Below the pieces are notes generated by a model. That model saw only the letters and a list, made by a program, of their open reading frames with translations, searched no databases and was not told the DNA's origin. Of a DNA stretch of 64,000 nt, positions 53,330 through 61,985 are shown piece by piece; the first letter of the stretch is position 1, and each line of letters starts with the position of its first letter. This stretch comes from Sandaracinus amylolyticus (GTDB lineage Bacteria > Myxococcota_A > Polyangia > Polyangiales > Sandaracinaceae). A program made the translations under genes and the position numbers. The stretch is from assembly GCF_000737325.1 (NCBI RefSeq), contig NZ_CP011125.1:2728001-2792000 (forward strand), in the 5' to 3' direction.

Positions 53330-54241
53330 ATGTCGGAGATTGCTGCAGCTCCCTGGCTTCCCTGGGCCGCGCTCGCGATGCTCGGCGTCGGGCTCTTCGG
53401 CGCGACGCTGGTCGTCTCGCTCGTCCCCGCGGTCGCGAGCCCGTCGCTCGGTCCCCGCGGCGCTCAGCGCCAGCGTGCGAAGAGCGAAGGCCCGTTCGGC
53501 GCGCTCGAGCCGATGGTGCGAGTGGTCGCAGGATGGTTCGCGCTGCTGCCGCCCGCCGATTGGCGTGCTCGCGTGGAGGCCGATCTCCTGCGCTCCGGGT
53601 ATTGGCTCGGACTGACTGCCGACGAGGTCGCGGCGATGTCGGTGCTCTACGCGGTCGGGCTCGGAGTGGCGGGCACGTGGCTCACCGCGCGGTTCGGGTG
53701 GTCGCCGCTCGTTCCGGTGCTCTTCGTCGCGATCGGCGCGGCACATCCGTTCTCGCAGCTGCGCGACGCGACGGCGCGACGACAGAAGGAGATCGAGCGC
53801 CGATTGCCGGAGGCCGTCGACCTCTTGAGCCTGTGCATGGGCGCCGGCCTCGACTTCCCCTCTTCGCTGCGCCGACTGCTCCTCGACGGACTGCCCAAGG
53901 GCACGCCGACGGCCGACGAGCTCGGCCGCATCCTCGACGAGCTGGAGCTCGGCCACACCCGCGCCAAGGCGCTGATCGGCTTCGCGGATCGCGTCCCCAC
54001 GCGCCCGGTGCGCGACTTCGTCGGCGCGATCGTGCAGGCCGAGGAGAAGGGCACGCCGCTCGCGGAGATCCTCAAGATCCAGGCGCGCGTCCTGCGCATG
54101 CGCCGCAGCGTGCTCGCCGAGGAAGCGGCCGCGCGCGCGGCGATGCAGCTGATGATCCCGCTCGTCCTGATCTTCGTCGCGATCATGCTGCTCGTGCTCG
54201 GGCCGGTCGCGATCACCGTCATGGAGATCGGCAATGTCTAA
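53330..54241 (+). CDS. tadC: Tad inner-membrane platform protein TadC
   Basis: A 303-residue F-domain protein. Motifs LPEAVDLLSLCMGAGLDFPS and AIVQAEEKGTPLAEILKIQA are typical TadC, and helices are at about 15-38, 100-148 and 275-300. SD AGGAGGAGG precedes ATG 53330. The TAA stop overlaps the next gene start by eight bases. Confidence 0.92.
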   Translation: MSEIAAAPWLPWAALAMLGVGLFGATLVVSLVPAVASPSLGPRGAQRQRAKSEGPFGALEPMVRVVAGWFALLPPADWRARVEADLLRSGYWLGLTADEVAAMSVLYAVGLGVAGTWLTARFGWSPLVPVLFVAIGAAHPFSQLRDATARRQKEIERRLPEAVDLLSLCMGAGLDFPSSLRRLLLDGLPKGTPTADELGRILDELELGHTRAKALIGFADRVPTRPVRDFVGAIVQAEEKGTPLAEILKIQARVLRMRRSVLAEEAAARAAMQLMIPLVLIFVAIMLLVLGPVAITVMEIGNV

Positions 54242-55094
54242 GCTCCGGATCACGCTCCCCGACGGCTCGGAGCTCGAGGCCGCGCTCGTCGCTCGGACCA
54301 CGGTCGGCACCAGCGCGAGCGCGGGAGTCCGACTGCCCGCCGATCTCGACATCGAGGGAGAGCATTTGTTGCTCGTCCCGCGACAAGATGGCTGTTGGAT
54401 CTCCGTCGCTCGAAATGCGCGGACTCCGGTGCTGCGCGACGGAATCGTGCTCCAGGACGCACTCCTGCCCTGGGGCGCACGTCTCGTGATGGGCGGCGCG
54501 ACGCTCGAGATCGGTGTCGCGGCCGGCGCGGGAGAGGGCAGTCGAGTCCGGACTCTGCTGCTCGCGATGGTGGTCGGGATCGCGGCGCTGCTGGCGGTCG
54601 CGGTGGTGCGCAATCGGAGCGCACGTGCGGAGTCGCTGCGCGACGGATCGCTCGAGCCCTCCGGGCTCTTCGACGCAGCCGGAGATTGCGCGGATGCGGC
54701 CGACGCGCGCGACGAAGGGGCGGAGTCGCTGCGGGTCGCGCGCGCGCGCGGAGAGCGGTTCCGCTACGACTACCAGGACGGAATCGCCGCGGTATCGGCG
54801 TACTCGCGCGCCGAGCAGTGCTTCCTCGCGGCGGGCGCGGTGCCCGCGGCGGAGCGCGCACAGCGCGAGGGGCACGCGATGCGCGAGGAGATCGAGGGCA
54901 CGTATCGCCGCCTGCGCCTCTCGCTCCAGCAGTCGCTCGACCGTGGCGACGACGCGACCGCGCTCGCGACGCTGCGCGAGCTGCGCGAGCTGACGCACCA
55001 CCGGCGCGACGACTACACGGCGCATCTCGCCGAGCTCGAGCGCGAGCTCCAGCTCGATCTCGGTCTGCTGCTCGACGACGACGACGCGCGATGA
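54234..55094 (+). CDS. FHA-like domain membrane protein
   Basis: A 286-residue protein. The first 95 residues are beta-rich and start LRITLPDGSELEAAL with GTSASAGVRLP and LDIEGEHLLLVP, resembling an FHA domain though with a degenerate Ser-x-x-His core. A membrane helix follows (about 105-123, LLLAMVVGIAALLAVAVV), then a helical, charged periplasmic part (150-286) of coiled-coil character. It overlaps tadC, so it belongs to the pilus operon. FHA domains bind phosphothreonine, which suggests kinase input, unproven. Confidence 0.75.
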   Translation: MSKLRITLPDGSELEAALVARTTVGTSASAGVRLPADLDIEGEHLLLVPRQDGCWISVARNARTPVLRDGIVLQDALLPWGARLVMGGATLEIGVAAGAGEGSRVRTLLLAMVVGIAALLAVAVVRNRSARAESLRDGSLEPSGLFDAAGDCADAADARDEGAESLRVARARGERFRYDYQDGIAAVSAYSRAEQCFLAAGAVPAAERAQREGHAMREEIEGTYRRLRLSLQQSLDRGDDATALATLRELRELTHHRRDDYTAHLAELERELQLDLGLLLDDDDAR

Positions 55095-55119
55095 AGCCCA
55101 TGCACAGCGAGGAGATCCG

Positions 55120-56445
55120 ATGATGTCCACTGCTCAGAGCGCACCGCAGAGCGCCGCACCGCGCGTCGAAGCGCCGCAGGGTCGCGTCACCGTGCTGCGC
55201 GGTTGGTCGACCACGTACGTCTGGGAGATCCCGCCCGGCGCCGCGCGCACCGAGGTCGGCATCGGCAGCGGGCCGGTGGGGTGGCGGATCGACGCGAACG
55301 GCGTCGCGCCGCGCCACCTCGACCTCGTGTGGGACGGCGAGGCGATGTGGGTCGTGCCGTACGCGCCCGTGCTGGTCGACAGCACGCCGATTGCGAGCGC
55401 GGTTCGGCTCGAGGGCCGTCACGTGATCGAGCTCGGGTGGGCCGCGCTGGAGATCACGACCACCGCGCGCTCCGCGCGTCGCTTCGATCCCAAGCGCACG
55501 ATGCTCGGCGGGCCCGCGATGGAGATGCCTTCGCTCGACGATGGTCGCCCGACGATCCCGGTCGACGCGCTCGGAAGCGACGCCGCGGGCCGCGTGTCGA
55601 TGGCACCGCCCGCGCTCCCGGTGCCCCCCTCGCTGCCCGCGCTCCCCGCGGTCGCGAGCGGGCACGCCCCGTTGGTCGCGCAGGCGCCCGCGATGGGCCA
55701 CGCGATGATCTCGCCGGTCCAAGGCTTCGGCGACGTGACCGTGGTGAGCAAAGCGGTGTCGCAGGCGACCGTCATGTCCCTCGAAGTACCGTCGGGCCCG
55801 CTGCCGGCAGCGATGCGCCCGCACCTCGGACAGGTGGAGATCGCTGCGCAACCGGCGAGCGAGCCTGCGCCGGTCGTCGCGGCGGTGAGCGGGTCGTCGA
55901 GCGACGAAGCGGGGTTCTCGGAGCCTCCGAAGCGCCGCGGGATCCCGCCGCGCACGCTCGCGCTCGCGGCCGCGTTCGTGGCGCTCTCGGCCGTCGCGAT
56001 CGGCGTCAACCACACGCGACAGGCGCGCGCCCGCGCGATGGCGCGCGAGCAGGCGGAGCTCACGGTCGCCGACACCGATCTCGACGCCACGAGCGCGGCG
56101 GGGACGGACTCCGCTGCTCCCGCGACGGACTCCGCTGCTCCCGCGACGGACTCCGCTGCTGCCGCGACGGACTCCGCTGCTGCCGCGACGGACTCCGCTG
56201 CTCCCGCGACGGACTCCGCTGCTCCCGCGACTGCCGTCGTCGACGCGGAGGGCCGTACTGCGCTCTCTCGCGCGATCGATCTCGTCGCCGCGGGTCGATG
56301 GGCGGACGCAGCGCGCGAGTACGAGGTGCTCGCGACCGAGCATCCCGACGACGGCGAGTACCGCGTCATCGCGCGGATGCTCCGGCGTCGTCTCGAGGCG
56401 GCGTGCGCCGCGAGCGGAGGAGGTGCGTCGTGCGCGCAGCCCTGA
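55120..56445 (+). CDS. Second FHA-like membrane protein with TDSAA repeats
   Basis: A 441-residue protein. Residues 20-125 resemble a divergent FHA-type beta sandwich (VGIGSGPVGWRIDANGV, VWDGEAMWVVPYAP). A Pro/Ala linker follows, a membrane helix is at about 283-300 (TLALAAAFVALSAVAIGV), then a repeat of Thr-Asp-Ser-Ala-Ala units (329-370) and a helical C-terminus like a TPR (ALSRAIDLVAAGRWADAARE). ATG 55120 or 55123 is used, with GAGGAG upstream. It overlaps the next gene by 16 bases. Confidence 0.72.
   Translation: MMSTAQSAPQSAAPRVEAPQGRVTVLRGWSTTYVWEIPPGAARTEVGIGSGPVGWRIDANGVAPRHLDLVWDGEAMWVVPYAPVLVDSTPIASAVRLEGRHVIELGWAALEITTTARSARRFDPKRTMLGGPAMEMPSLDDGRPTIPVDALGSDAAGRVSMAPPALPVPPSLPALPAVASGHAPLVAQAPAMGHAMISPVQGFGDVTVVSKAVSQATVMSLEVPSGPLPAAMRPHLGQVEIAAQPASEPAPVVAAVSGSSSDEAGFSEPPKRRGIPPRTLALAAAFVALSAVAIGVNHTRQARARAMAREQAELTVADTDLDATSAAGTDSAAPATDSAAPATDSAAAATDSAAAATDSAAPATDSAAPATAVVDAEGRTALSRAIDLVAAGRWADAAREYEVLATEHPDDGEYRVIARMLRRRLEAACAASGGGASCAQP
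56104..56229. repeat. 21-bp tandem repeat, six copies, in FHA protein gene
   Basis: Six in-frame copies of a 21-base unit (ACGGACTCCGCTGCTCCCGC plus one base) begin at 56104, 56125, 56146, 56167, 56188 and 56209. Each encodes TDSAAPA or TDSAAAA. The periplasmic linker can thus lengthen or shorten without a frameshift. Confidence 0.95.
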
Positions 56446-57149
56446 TGATCGTCCTGGTCGCGCTGGGTCTCTGCAGCGCGTGTGGTGCGCCGGCTCCGTC
56501 GCGGGTGCGCGTCGCGCTCCCGGTGGTGTTCGCCGCCGAGCGTGATCCCGGCGAGCCCCTCGCCGGCGTGCGCGTGCACGTCGCCGGTGAAGATCGCGGC
56601 GTGACCGGCGAGGACGGAACCCTGCGCGTGATAATCGACGAGGCCGAGGGCGCTCGGCTCGCCATCGCCGCGGAATGTCCGGCGGGACATCGCAGCGCGG
56701 AGGTCGCCGACGAGATCGTCGTGCGCGCGGTCGAGTCACTGCGCCGCGAGGAGCCGCGGCTCCACTATCCGATCCGCTGCGCGCCCACCGAGCGCCGCGT
56801 CGCGCTGCTCGTGCGCACGGGTGGCGAGGCCGATCTCCCGGTGCGCGTCGCGGGCCGCGAGGTCGCGAGGACCGACGCCGCAGGCGCCGCGCAGGTGGTG
56901 CTCGCGATGGCGCCCGGCAGCGCGTTCCGCGTCACGCTCGGCACCGAGGGCGACGAGCGACTGCGCCCCGTCGATCCGGTGCGCGCGTTCACCGTCGGCG
57001 ACCGCGACGAGATCGTCGTGCTCGATCAGCACTTCGAGCACGTGCGCGGCCGATCGGGGCGTCGTCCGACGCCGGAGCCGGAGCCCGAGGTCGAGGTCGC
57101 GCCGGAGCCCCCGTCCGAGCCCACGCGCCCGCCCGAGCGTCTCAACTGA
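56430..57149 (+). CDS. Predicted lipoprotein at end of tad operon
   Basis: A 239-residue exported protein from GTG 56430, with GGAGGAGG at 56416-56423. Signal peptide MIVLVALGLCSACGAPA has a borderline lipobox. Two beta-sandwich-like units (for example PLAGVRVHVAGEDRGVTGED, and LPVRVAGREVARTDAAG) resemble carboxypeptidase-regulatory or transthyretin-like folds. The end is a Pro/Glu-rich tail. It may anchor the pilus apparatus to the outer membrane; context only. Confidence 0.75.
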   Translation: MRAALMIVLVALGLCSACGAPAPSRVRVALPVVFAAERDPGEPLAGVRVHVAGEDRGVTGEDGTLRVIIDEAEGARLAIAAECPAGHRSAEVADEIVVRAVESLRREEPRLHYPIRCAPTERRVALLVRTGGEADLPVRVAGREVARTDAAGAAQVVLAMAPGSAFRVTLGTEGDERLRPVDPVRAFTVGDRDEIVVLDQHFEHVRGRSGRRPTPEPEPEVEVAPEPPSEPTRPPERLN

Positions 57150-57155
57150 CGCGCG

Positions 57156-57902
57156 TCAGCGCGCCGTGTCGAGGTGATCGCGGAAGTCGGTGCGATCGAG
57201 CAGCGAGCTGAGCGCGGGCATCAGACCGTCGAAGTGCTCGCGCCGCGCGACGAGCCAGAAGCTCACCACCATCGGCGCGCTGCGCCCGCCGTCGCGCCAG
57301 CGCGTGCGCGGGCGGACGAACACGACCTGCGCGCGATCGGTCGACGTCGCGATCACGTCGCCGGTCGGGCCGAGCGCGGCGCCCTCGAACACCGCCTGGT
57401 ACGCATCGGCACCTCCGACGCGCACCGGCCCTTCGTGCACGATGCGGACGACCTCGACCGAGCCGCTCTGCTGGGTGCCGCCCGCGACGCGGTCGAGGAT
57501 GTCGTGCACCAGCACGTCGACGCTGCGCTCTCCGAGCGACTCGGCGATCGGCGACGTGCGCACGAGGAGGCTCGCGCCGTTCTGTCGGTGCTCGAAGCGC
57601 AGATCGAAGCGCTCGCCGGTCGTGTGGAGATCGCCACGCCCGTCACCGTCGTGATCGAGCCAGATGCGCGTCTGATCTTCGCGCGTCCATCGGCCCTGTG
57701 TGGGCACGCCATTCTCGAATTCGAGATTCAGCGGACGCCACTCGCTACCGAGCAGCGCGCGAGACGCGCGCGCGTCGGGCAGATAGCGAATCCGATAGTG
57801 CTGTCGCACCGTGTAGAACGCCTGATCGTCGAAATACCCGACGCGGCTGGCCTCGGCACAACCGGCGACGAGCACGAGCGCGAGAATCAGAGCGCGATTC
57901 AC
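57156..57902 (-). CDS. Hypothetical lipoprotein
   Basis: A 248-residue protein with a clear lipobox (LALVLVAGCAEAS, Cys15). The mature part is mixed alpha/beta without membrane segments, with IRYLPDARASRALLG, RIWLDHDGDGRGDLHTTG and VVFVRPRTRWRDGG. No family recognised. It overlaps the upstream outer-membrane-like gene by four bases, so it is part of the minus-strand run 57156-61902. Confidence 0.75.
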   Translation of the reverse strand: MNRALILALVLVAGCAEASRVGYFDDQAFYTVRQHYRIRYLPDARASRALLGSEWRPLNLEFENGVPTQGRWTREDQTRIWLDHDGDGRGDLHTTGERFDLRFEHRQNGASLLVRTSPIAESLGERSVDVLVHDILDRVAGGTQQSGSVEVVRIVHEGPVRVGGADAYQAVFEGAALGPTGDVIATSTDRAQVVFVRPRTRWRDGGRSAPMVVSFWLVARREHFDGLMPALSSLLDRTDFRDHLDTAR

Positions 57903-58954
57903 AGGAACACCCCGCCGATCGTGAGCGCGATGCGCGGGACCCAGGACGTCCCCGCGTAGTTCTCCGTCACGGCGACGTCGTTGACGATCTCGACGTGCGC
58001 GTGACTGCGATCCTGGACCGCGAGCGCGAGCCCCAGCTCGAGCCGGCGATCGTCGAGCGCACGGAACACCACGCCGAGCTCGGGACCGCCATAGCTGCGC
58101 ACCACGTCGAAGACGGGTAGCACCTCGAATCCATACTCACCGCCGGCTCGCAGCGACAGCCACGACGTCACGTCGACTCCCACGAGACCGCGCAGTGCGA
58201 CGTAGCCGAACCCCGTCGCGTGCAGCACGTGCGTCCTGTCGTATGCATATTCGTTGGAAGACGATTGATGGCTCTGTAGTCCGAGCACCATCGCAGCACG
58301 GACGTGCAGGATCGTCTCCGGGACACGCAGGTCCGCACCGATCGCGAGGTCACCGCCGAAGCGGCCCTGCATGCCGTAGTACGGATCGCCGAACGACAGC
58401 GCGAACGCGACGCGACCCTCCACGACGAAATGCAGCATCCCCTCGGGCCGCATCACGAGCTGTGTGCGCGGATCGACTCCGTTCCACGCCACATCCCGCG
58501 CGTGCCCGTCGCCGTACTCCCCGACCGCACCGGGCGTGGTCGCGGTCTGCAGTCGATCGAGATCGGCGCCGCTCAGCGCGTCCGCGGTCGACGGCTCGGC
58601 GTGCTCGATCGCCGGCGGCGGCTCGGTCACGGGCTCGCTCGGCGCGGGCTCTGCCGGGGGCGGCGTCGCGGGCTCCGTCGTCACCGGCGGCGCCGCGGGC
58701 GTCGGCGCGCTCGGTGCGTCCGCGAACTGCACGCGATCGAGCTCGCTCGCCTCGATCGTCCTCCGCGATCCGTCGGGCAACAGGATCACCACGCGCACGC
58801 CGGGCTCGAACACCTCGACGGTGCCGCGCAGTCGCCCGCCGTTGCGCAGGAACACCGTGTCCGCGCCCTGCGCGCTCGCGCTCGACGCGACGAGCATCAC
58901 GAGCGCGATCACGATCGCGGCGAGCCGTCGCTCAACGACAATATCCGACGCCAC
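57899..58954 (-). CDS. Exported protein with SH3-like head and beta-barrel-like part
   Basis: A 351-residue protein from GTG 58954, with GGGAGGA upstream. The signal peptide (AAIVIALVMLVASSASAQG) is followed by a short beta unit (TVFLRNGGRLRGTVEVFEPG), similar to small SH3/Sm-like domains found in other myxobacterial exported proteins, then a Pro/Thr/Glu-rich linker. Residues about 150-350 are amphipathic strands ending IALTIGGVFL, consistent with an outer-membrane protein. It overlaps both neighbours. Confidence 0.72.
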   Translation of the reverse strand: MASDIVVERRLAAIVIALVMLVASSASAQGADTVFLRNGGRLRGTVEVFEPGVRVVILLPDGSRRTIEASELDRVQFADAPSAPTPAAPPVTTEPATPPPAEPAPSEPVTEPPPAIEHAEPSTADALSGADLDRLQTATTPGAVGEYGDGHARDVAWNGVDPRTQLVMRPEGMLHFVVEGRVAFALSFGDPYYGMQGRFGGDLAIGADLRVPETILHVRAAMVLGLQSHQSSSNEYAYDRTHVLHATGFGYVALRGLVGVDVTSWLSLRAGGEYGFEVLPVFDVVRSYGGPELGVVFRALDDRRLELGLALAVQDRSHAHVEIVNDVAVTENYAGTSWVPRIALTIGGVFL

Positions 58955-59738
58955 TGACCGTCCTCCCGCTGCAAGTGCCCGTCGTGCAATCGAGGCTGTC
59001 GCCACACAGCTGCCGGCACGTCCCGCCGATGCACGCGGCGCCCCGCACGCACGAGTCCGCCCACGCGCACGACTGCCCGACCGCGGCCGCGCCCGGCGGC
59101 AGACACGTCGCGATCTCATCCTCGCTCTCCGGATCTCCGAGCAGCACGCACGCGCGCCCGCCCGGGCAGTCCTGCGTGAGGAGGTCGCAGTCGTTCACCG
59201 GCACGCAGAGCCCCAGGCACGTCTCGCCGGTGCGCGCTTGCATCAGGCAACGTCCCGCCGCGCCGCACTCACCGACGCTCCCGATCCGACACTGCCTCAC
59301 GCACTCGAACGCGTCGCTGAAGAGCCCCCGGCACTCGAGCCGCTCCGCGCACTGGTTGTCGACGGTGCAGCTCTCGCCCTCGCCGCGCAGCGTGAACGCC
59401 GACGAGACGCAGCGCGTGCCCATCGTCGCGTCGGAGATGCACGTGCGGTTCGCGCCGCAGGGGTCCCGCTCGAACGGATCACACCCGCCGACCACGCGAC
59501 AGACCGGCGCCGAGCCCGCGTCGCGCCCTGCGTCGACCGCTGCATCGACGCCCGCATCACGCCCCGCGTCCGGCGGCCTCGGCACGAACGCGTCGACCGG
59601 CGTCCAAGTCCCGCTGTCGACCGGTGGTGGCGGTGGGAGATCGAGATCGACGTGATCGGGATTGCACCCGGTCGTGATCGCGACGACCACCACGCACACC
59701 GCCAAACCCGCTCGCGTCGCACCGATGCTGCTGGTCAC
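58932..59738 (-). CDS. Cys-rich lipoprotein of the CNPDH type, copy 2
   Basis: A 268-residue lipoprotein. The signal ends VVVAITTGC followed by NPDHVDLDLPP, which is nearly the same as the upstream neighbour. An Asp-Ala-Gly spacer follows, then about 200 residues with some twenty paired cysteines in repeated modules (CGANRTCISD, CTVDNQCAERLEC, CTTGTCSGRT). GTG 59738 is the likely start though its SD is weak. It is a paralogue of the next upstream gene; surface display is likely. Confidence 0.8.
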   Translation of the reverse strand: MTSSIGATRAGLAVCVVVVAITTGCNPDHVDLDLPPPPPVDSGTWTPVDAFVPRPPDAGRDAGVDAAVDAGRDAGSAPVCRVVGGCDPFERDPCGANRTCISDATMGTRCVSSAFTLRGEGESCTVDNQCAERLECRGLFSDAFECVRQCRIGSVGECGAAGRCLMQARTGETCLGLCVPVNDCDLLTQDCPGGRACVLLGDPESEDEIATCLPPGAAAVGQSCAWADSCVRGAACIGGTCRQLCGDSLDCTTGTCSGRTVSGVGYCR

Positions 59739-59782
59739 GCGGCCGCGAGGATAGGCGGCTCGTCCGACACCGTCGAGAACGT

Positions 59783-60592
59783 TCAGCGGCAGAACTGCAC
59801 GCCCGCGGCGGTCCTTCCGCCGCATGACGATCCGACCGGACAGTCGTCGCTCGTCGTGCACAACGGCTGACATCGCGTGGTCGAGCCCACTCCGTCGGTG
59901 CGCGAGACGCAGAGAAGCCCGGGCTCGCACCGCGTCGGATCGCGCAGGCACGAGCGCGTCTCCTGCTCCGTGCCCGCGCGATGGCAGAACACGTGATCGC
60001 GCGCCGCGTCCTGGTCGCGCATCCAGTAGCAGCCCCGGCCCGCGCCGCAGGTCTGGCCGACGAGGTCGCACTCGGCGAGCGCGATGCACCAACCCGTGCA
60101 GCTCGCGATGCGTCCGAGCTCCGCGCATCCCTGGCCCGTCCCGCAGTCCGAGTCCTGGTCGCACAGTCGTCGGCACTGTCCGCCGCCGACCACGTACGAG
60201 CGCGTGCAGAGCAATCCGGGCCCGCAGTCCTCCGCAGACTCGCAGTCCTCGCCCTCGCGCCGCGTGCCCGAGCGACCGCACGACCACTCGGCCGTGAGAT
60301 CGTCGAACCCGCAGCGGCAGCTCGCGTCGTAGAGCGGATGGCAGCCGCCGATGGTCCCGCACGTCCGGCCGCCATCGCCTGCGCCCGCGTCGTCGGCATC
60401 GCGACCGGCATCGGCGCGCGCGTCGCGACGCCCGGCGTCGCGCGTCGGCTCGGGCACGTTCCCCCCGGCGTCGATCGGCGCGAGATCGAGATCGATGTGA
60501 TCGGGATTGCACCCCGCGATCACGAGCAACACGACGAGCCCGATTGGCCACGAGCGCGCGAGTCGCGCGCTCGTTCTCTCCGCCACGCTCAC
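59783..60592 (-). CDS. Cys-rich lipoprotein of the CNPDH type, copy 1
   Basis: A 269-residue lipoprotein with signal GLVVLLVIAGC then NPDHIDLDLAP. The Asp-Ala-Gly/Arg spacer and Cys modules (CESAEDCGPGLLC, CDQDSDCGTGQGC, CTTSDDCPVGSSCGG) match its downstream neighbour. GTG 60592 overlaps the ferredoxin reductase stop by four bases (GTGA), which ties an exported protein to a cytoplasmic redox enzyme in one transcript. Confidence 0.82.
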   Translation of the reverse strand: MSVAERTSARLARSWPIGLVVLLVIAGCNPDHIDLDLAPIDAGGNVPEPTRDAGRRDARADAGRDADDAGAGDGGRTCGTIGGCHPLYDASCRCGFDDLTAEWSCGRSGTRREGEDCESAEDCGPGLLCTRSYVVGGGQCRRLCDQDSDCGTGQGCAELGRIASCTGWCIALAECDLVGQTCGAGRGCYWMRDQDAARDHVFCHRAGTEQETRSCLRDPTRCEPGLLCVSRTDGVGSTTRCQPLCTTSDDCPVGSSCGGRTAAGVQFCR

Positions 60593-61902
60593 GTCCGGCG
60601 CGCCTTGTCGAGCAGGTGCTCCCACTCCGTCAGCTTCACGCGCGGCGCGCCTTCCTTCGCCGTCTCGTGCTCGTGCTTCTCGATCTTCTCCCAGTCGGCG
60701 AACGTCACCACGTGCACGCCGCGCTCCTTCAGGAGCCCGTCGATCCGCTCTCTCCCACCGGTCTTCGCGGTCCCCTCGGGGAGCGTCTTCAGCAGTCGAT
60801 CGACGACCTCGAGGCTGTCGCCGCGGTTCGTCGCGATCACGCCGCTCGGACCACGCTTCGCCCAGCCGACTGCCCACACGTTGCCGTCCACGTGCCCGTC
60901 GGTGTTCGGATAACACGTCGAGCACTCCGGCATCGGCAGCCCCTCGATCGGCCGGCAGTAGTACCCGATCGCTTTGACGATCACGCCCACCGGCAGATCG
61001 AACGTCTCGCCGGTCGTGACCGCGCGCCCGTTCTCGACCTTCGTCTTCATCAGGCGCAGGCCCGTGACCTTGTCGCCGTCGCCGAGCACCTCGTGCGGCG
61101 CCGCGTAGAACATGATGTGCAAGCGCACCGGCTTGCTCTGCGGATCGTTCTGCGAGTAGCCGCGCAGGATCTCGAGGATCTTGTCCTTGAGCTTCTGGTC
61201 TTTCGGATCCTTCGCGGAGATGCTCGCGGGCAGCTGCGATCCGTCGACGACCGCGACCGTGTTCGCGAGGTCGCCGAGCTCGCGCAGCTCGACCGGCGTG
61301 AAGCTCGCCTCGCCGGGGCCACGACGGCCGATCATGTAGATGTCGGTGAGCGGCGCGCGCGCGATGCGCTCGCTCGCGTACGCCGGCAGATCCGTCTTCA
61401 CCATCTCGGGCGGCGTGCGGCCGAGCACGCGCGCGACGTCGACCGCGACGTTGCCGTTCCCGATGATCGCGATGTGCGACGCGTCGAGATCGGGATCGAA
61501 CCCGCTCCAGTCGGGGTGCCCGTTGTACCAGCTCGTGAACGGGTGCGATCCGATCACGCCGCGCTGGTGCTCGCCGGGCACGCCGAGCTCCCGATCGATC
61601 GGCGCCCCGATCGCGAGCACCACCGCGTCGTACGCGTCGCGCAGCTCCTGCAGCGACACGTCGCGCCCCATCTCGACGTTGCCGAGGAAGCGCACCTGCG
61701 GCCGCTGCGCCGTGCGCTGGAACACGCGCCACACGTTCTTCGTGCCCTGGTGGTCGGGCGCGACGCCGCTCCGCACGAGGCCGTACGGCGTGGGCAGTCG
61801 ATCGAAGATGTCGACCTGCGCGTCCGGACGCGCCTTCACGACGCCCTCGGCCGCGTAGAAACCGGCCGGTCCGCTTCCGATGATCGCGATCGTGTGAGCC
61901 AT
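60589..61902 (-). CDS. fprA: Ferredoxin-NADP(+) reductase, adrenodoxin-reductase type
   Basis: A 437-residue flavoprotein. The FAD motif IIGSGPAGFYAAEG (residues 8-21), YGLVRSGVAPDHQGTK, the NADP-binding IIGNGNVAVDVARVL near 165 and GYYCRPIEGLP match the adrenodoxin reductase/FprA family. It moves electrons between NADPH and ferredoxin, for P450s, desaturases or iron-sulfur assembly. Start ATG 61902. It leads the minus-strand run of lipoprotein genes. Confidence 0.92.
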   Translation of the reverse strand: MAHTIAIIGSGPAGFYAAEGVVKARPDAQVDIFDRLPTPYGLVRSGVAPDHQGTKNVWRVFQRTAQRPQVRFLGNVEMGRDVSLQELRDAYDAVVLAIGAPIDRELGVPGEHQRGVIGSHPFTSWYNGHPDWSGFDPDLDASHIAIIGNGNVAVDVARVLGRTPPEMVKTDLPAYASERIARAPLTDIYMIGRRGPGEASFTPVELRELGDLANTVAVVDGSQLPASISAKDPKDQKLKDKILEILRGYSQNDPQSKPVRLHIMFYAAPHEVLGDGDKVTGLRLMKTKVENGRAVTTGETFDLPVGVIVKAIGYYCRPIEGLPMPECSTCYPNTDGHVDGNVWAVGWAKRGPSGVIATNRGDSLEVVDRLLKTLPEGTAKTGGRERIDGLLKERGVHVVTFADWEKIEKHEHETAKEGAPRVKLTEWEHLLDKARRT

Positions 61903-61985
61903 GGGACGGGCGAGCCTACTTCATGGTCGTGGCCCGCGCTCGGTACCGGCCGCGGGCGCCTCGTGCCACACCTGCGCGGGGCACC

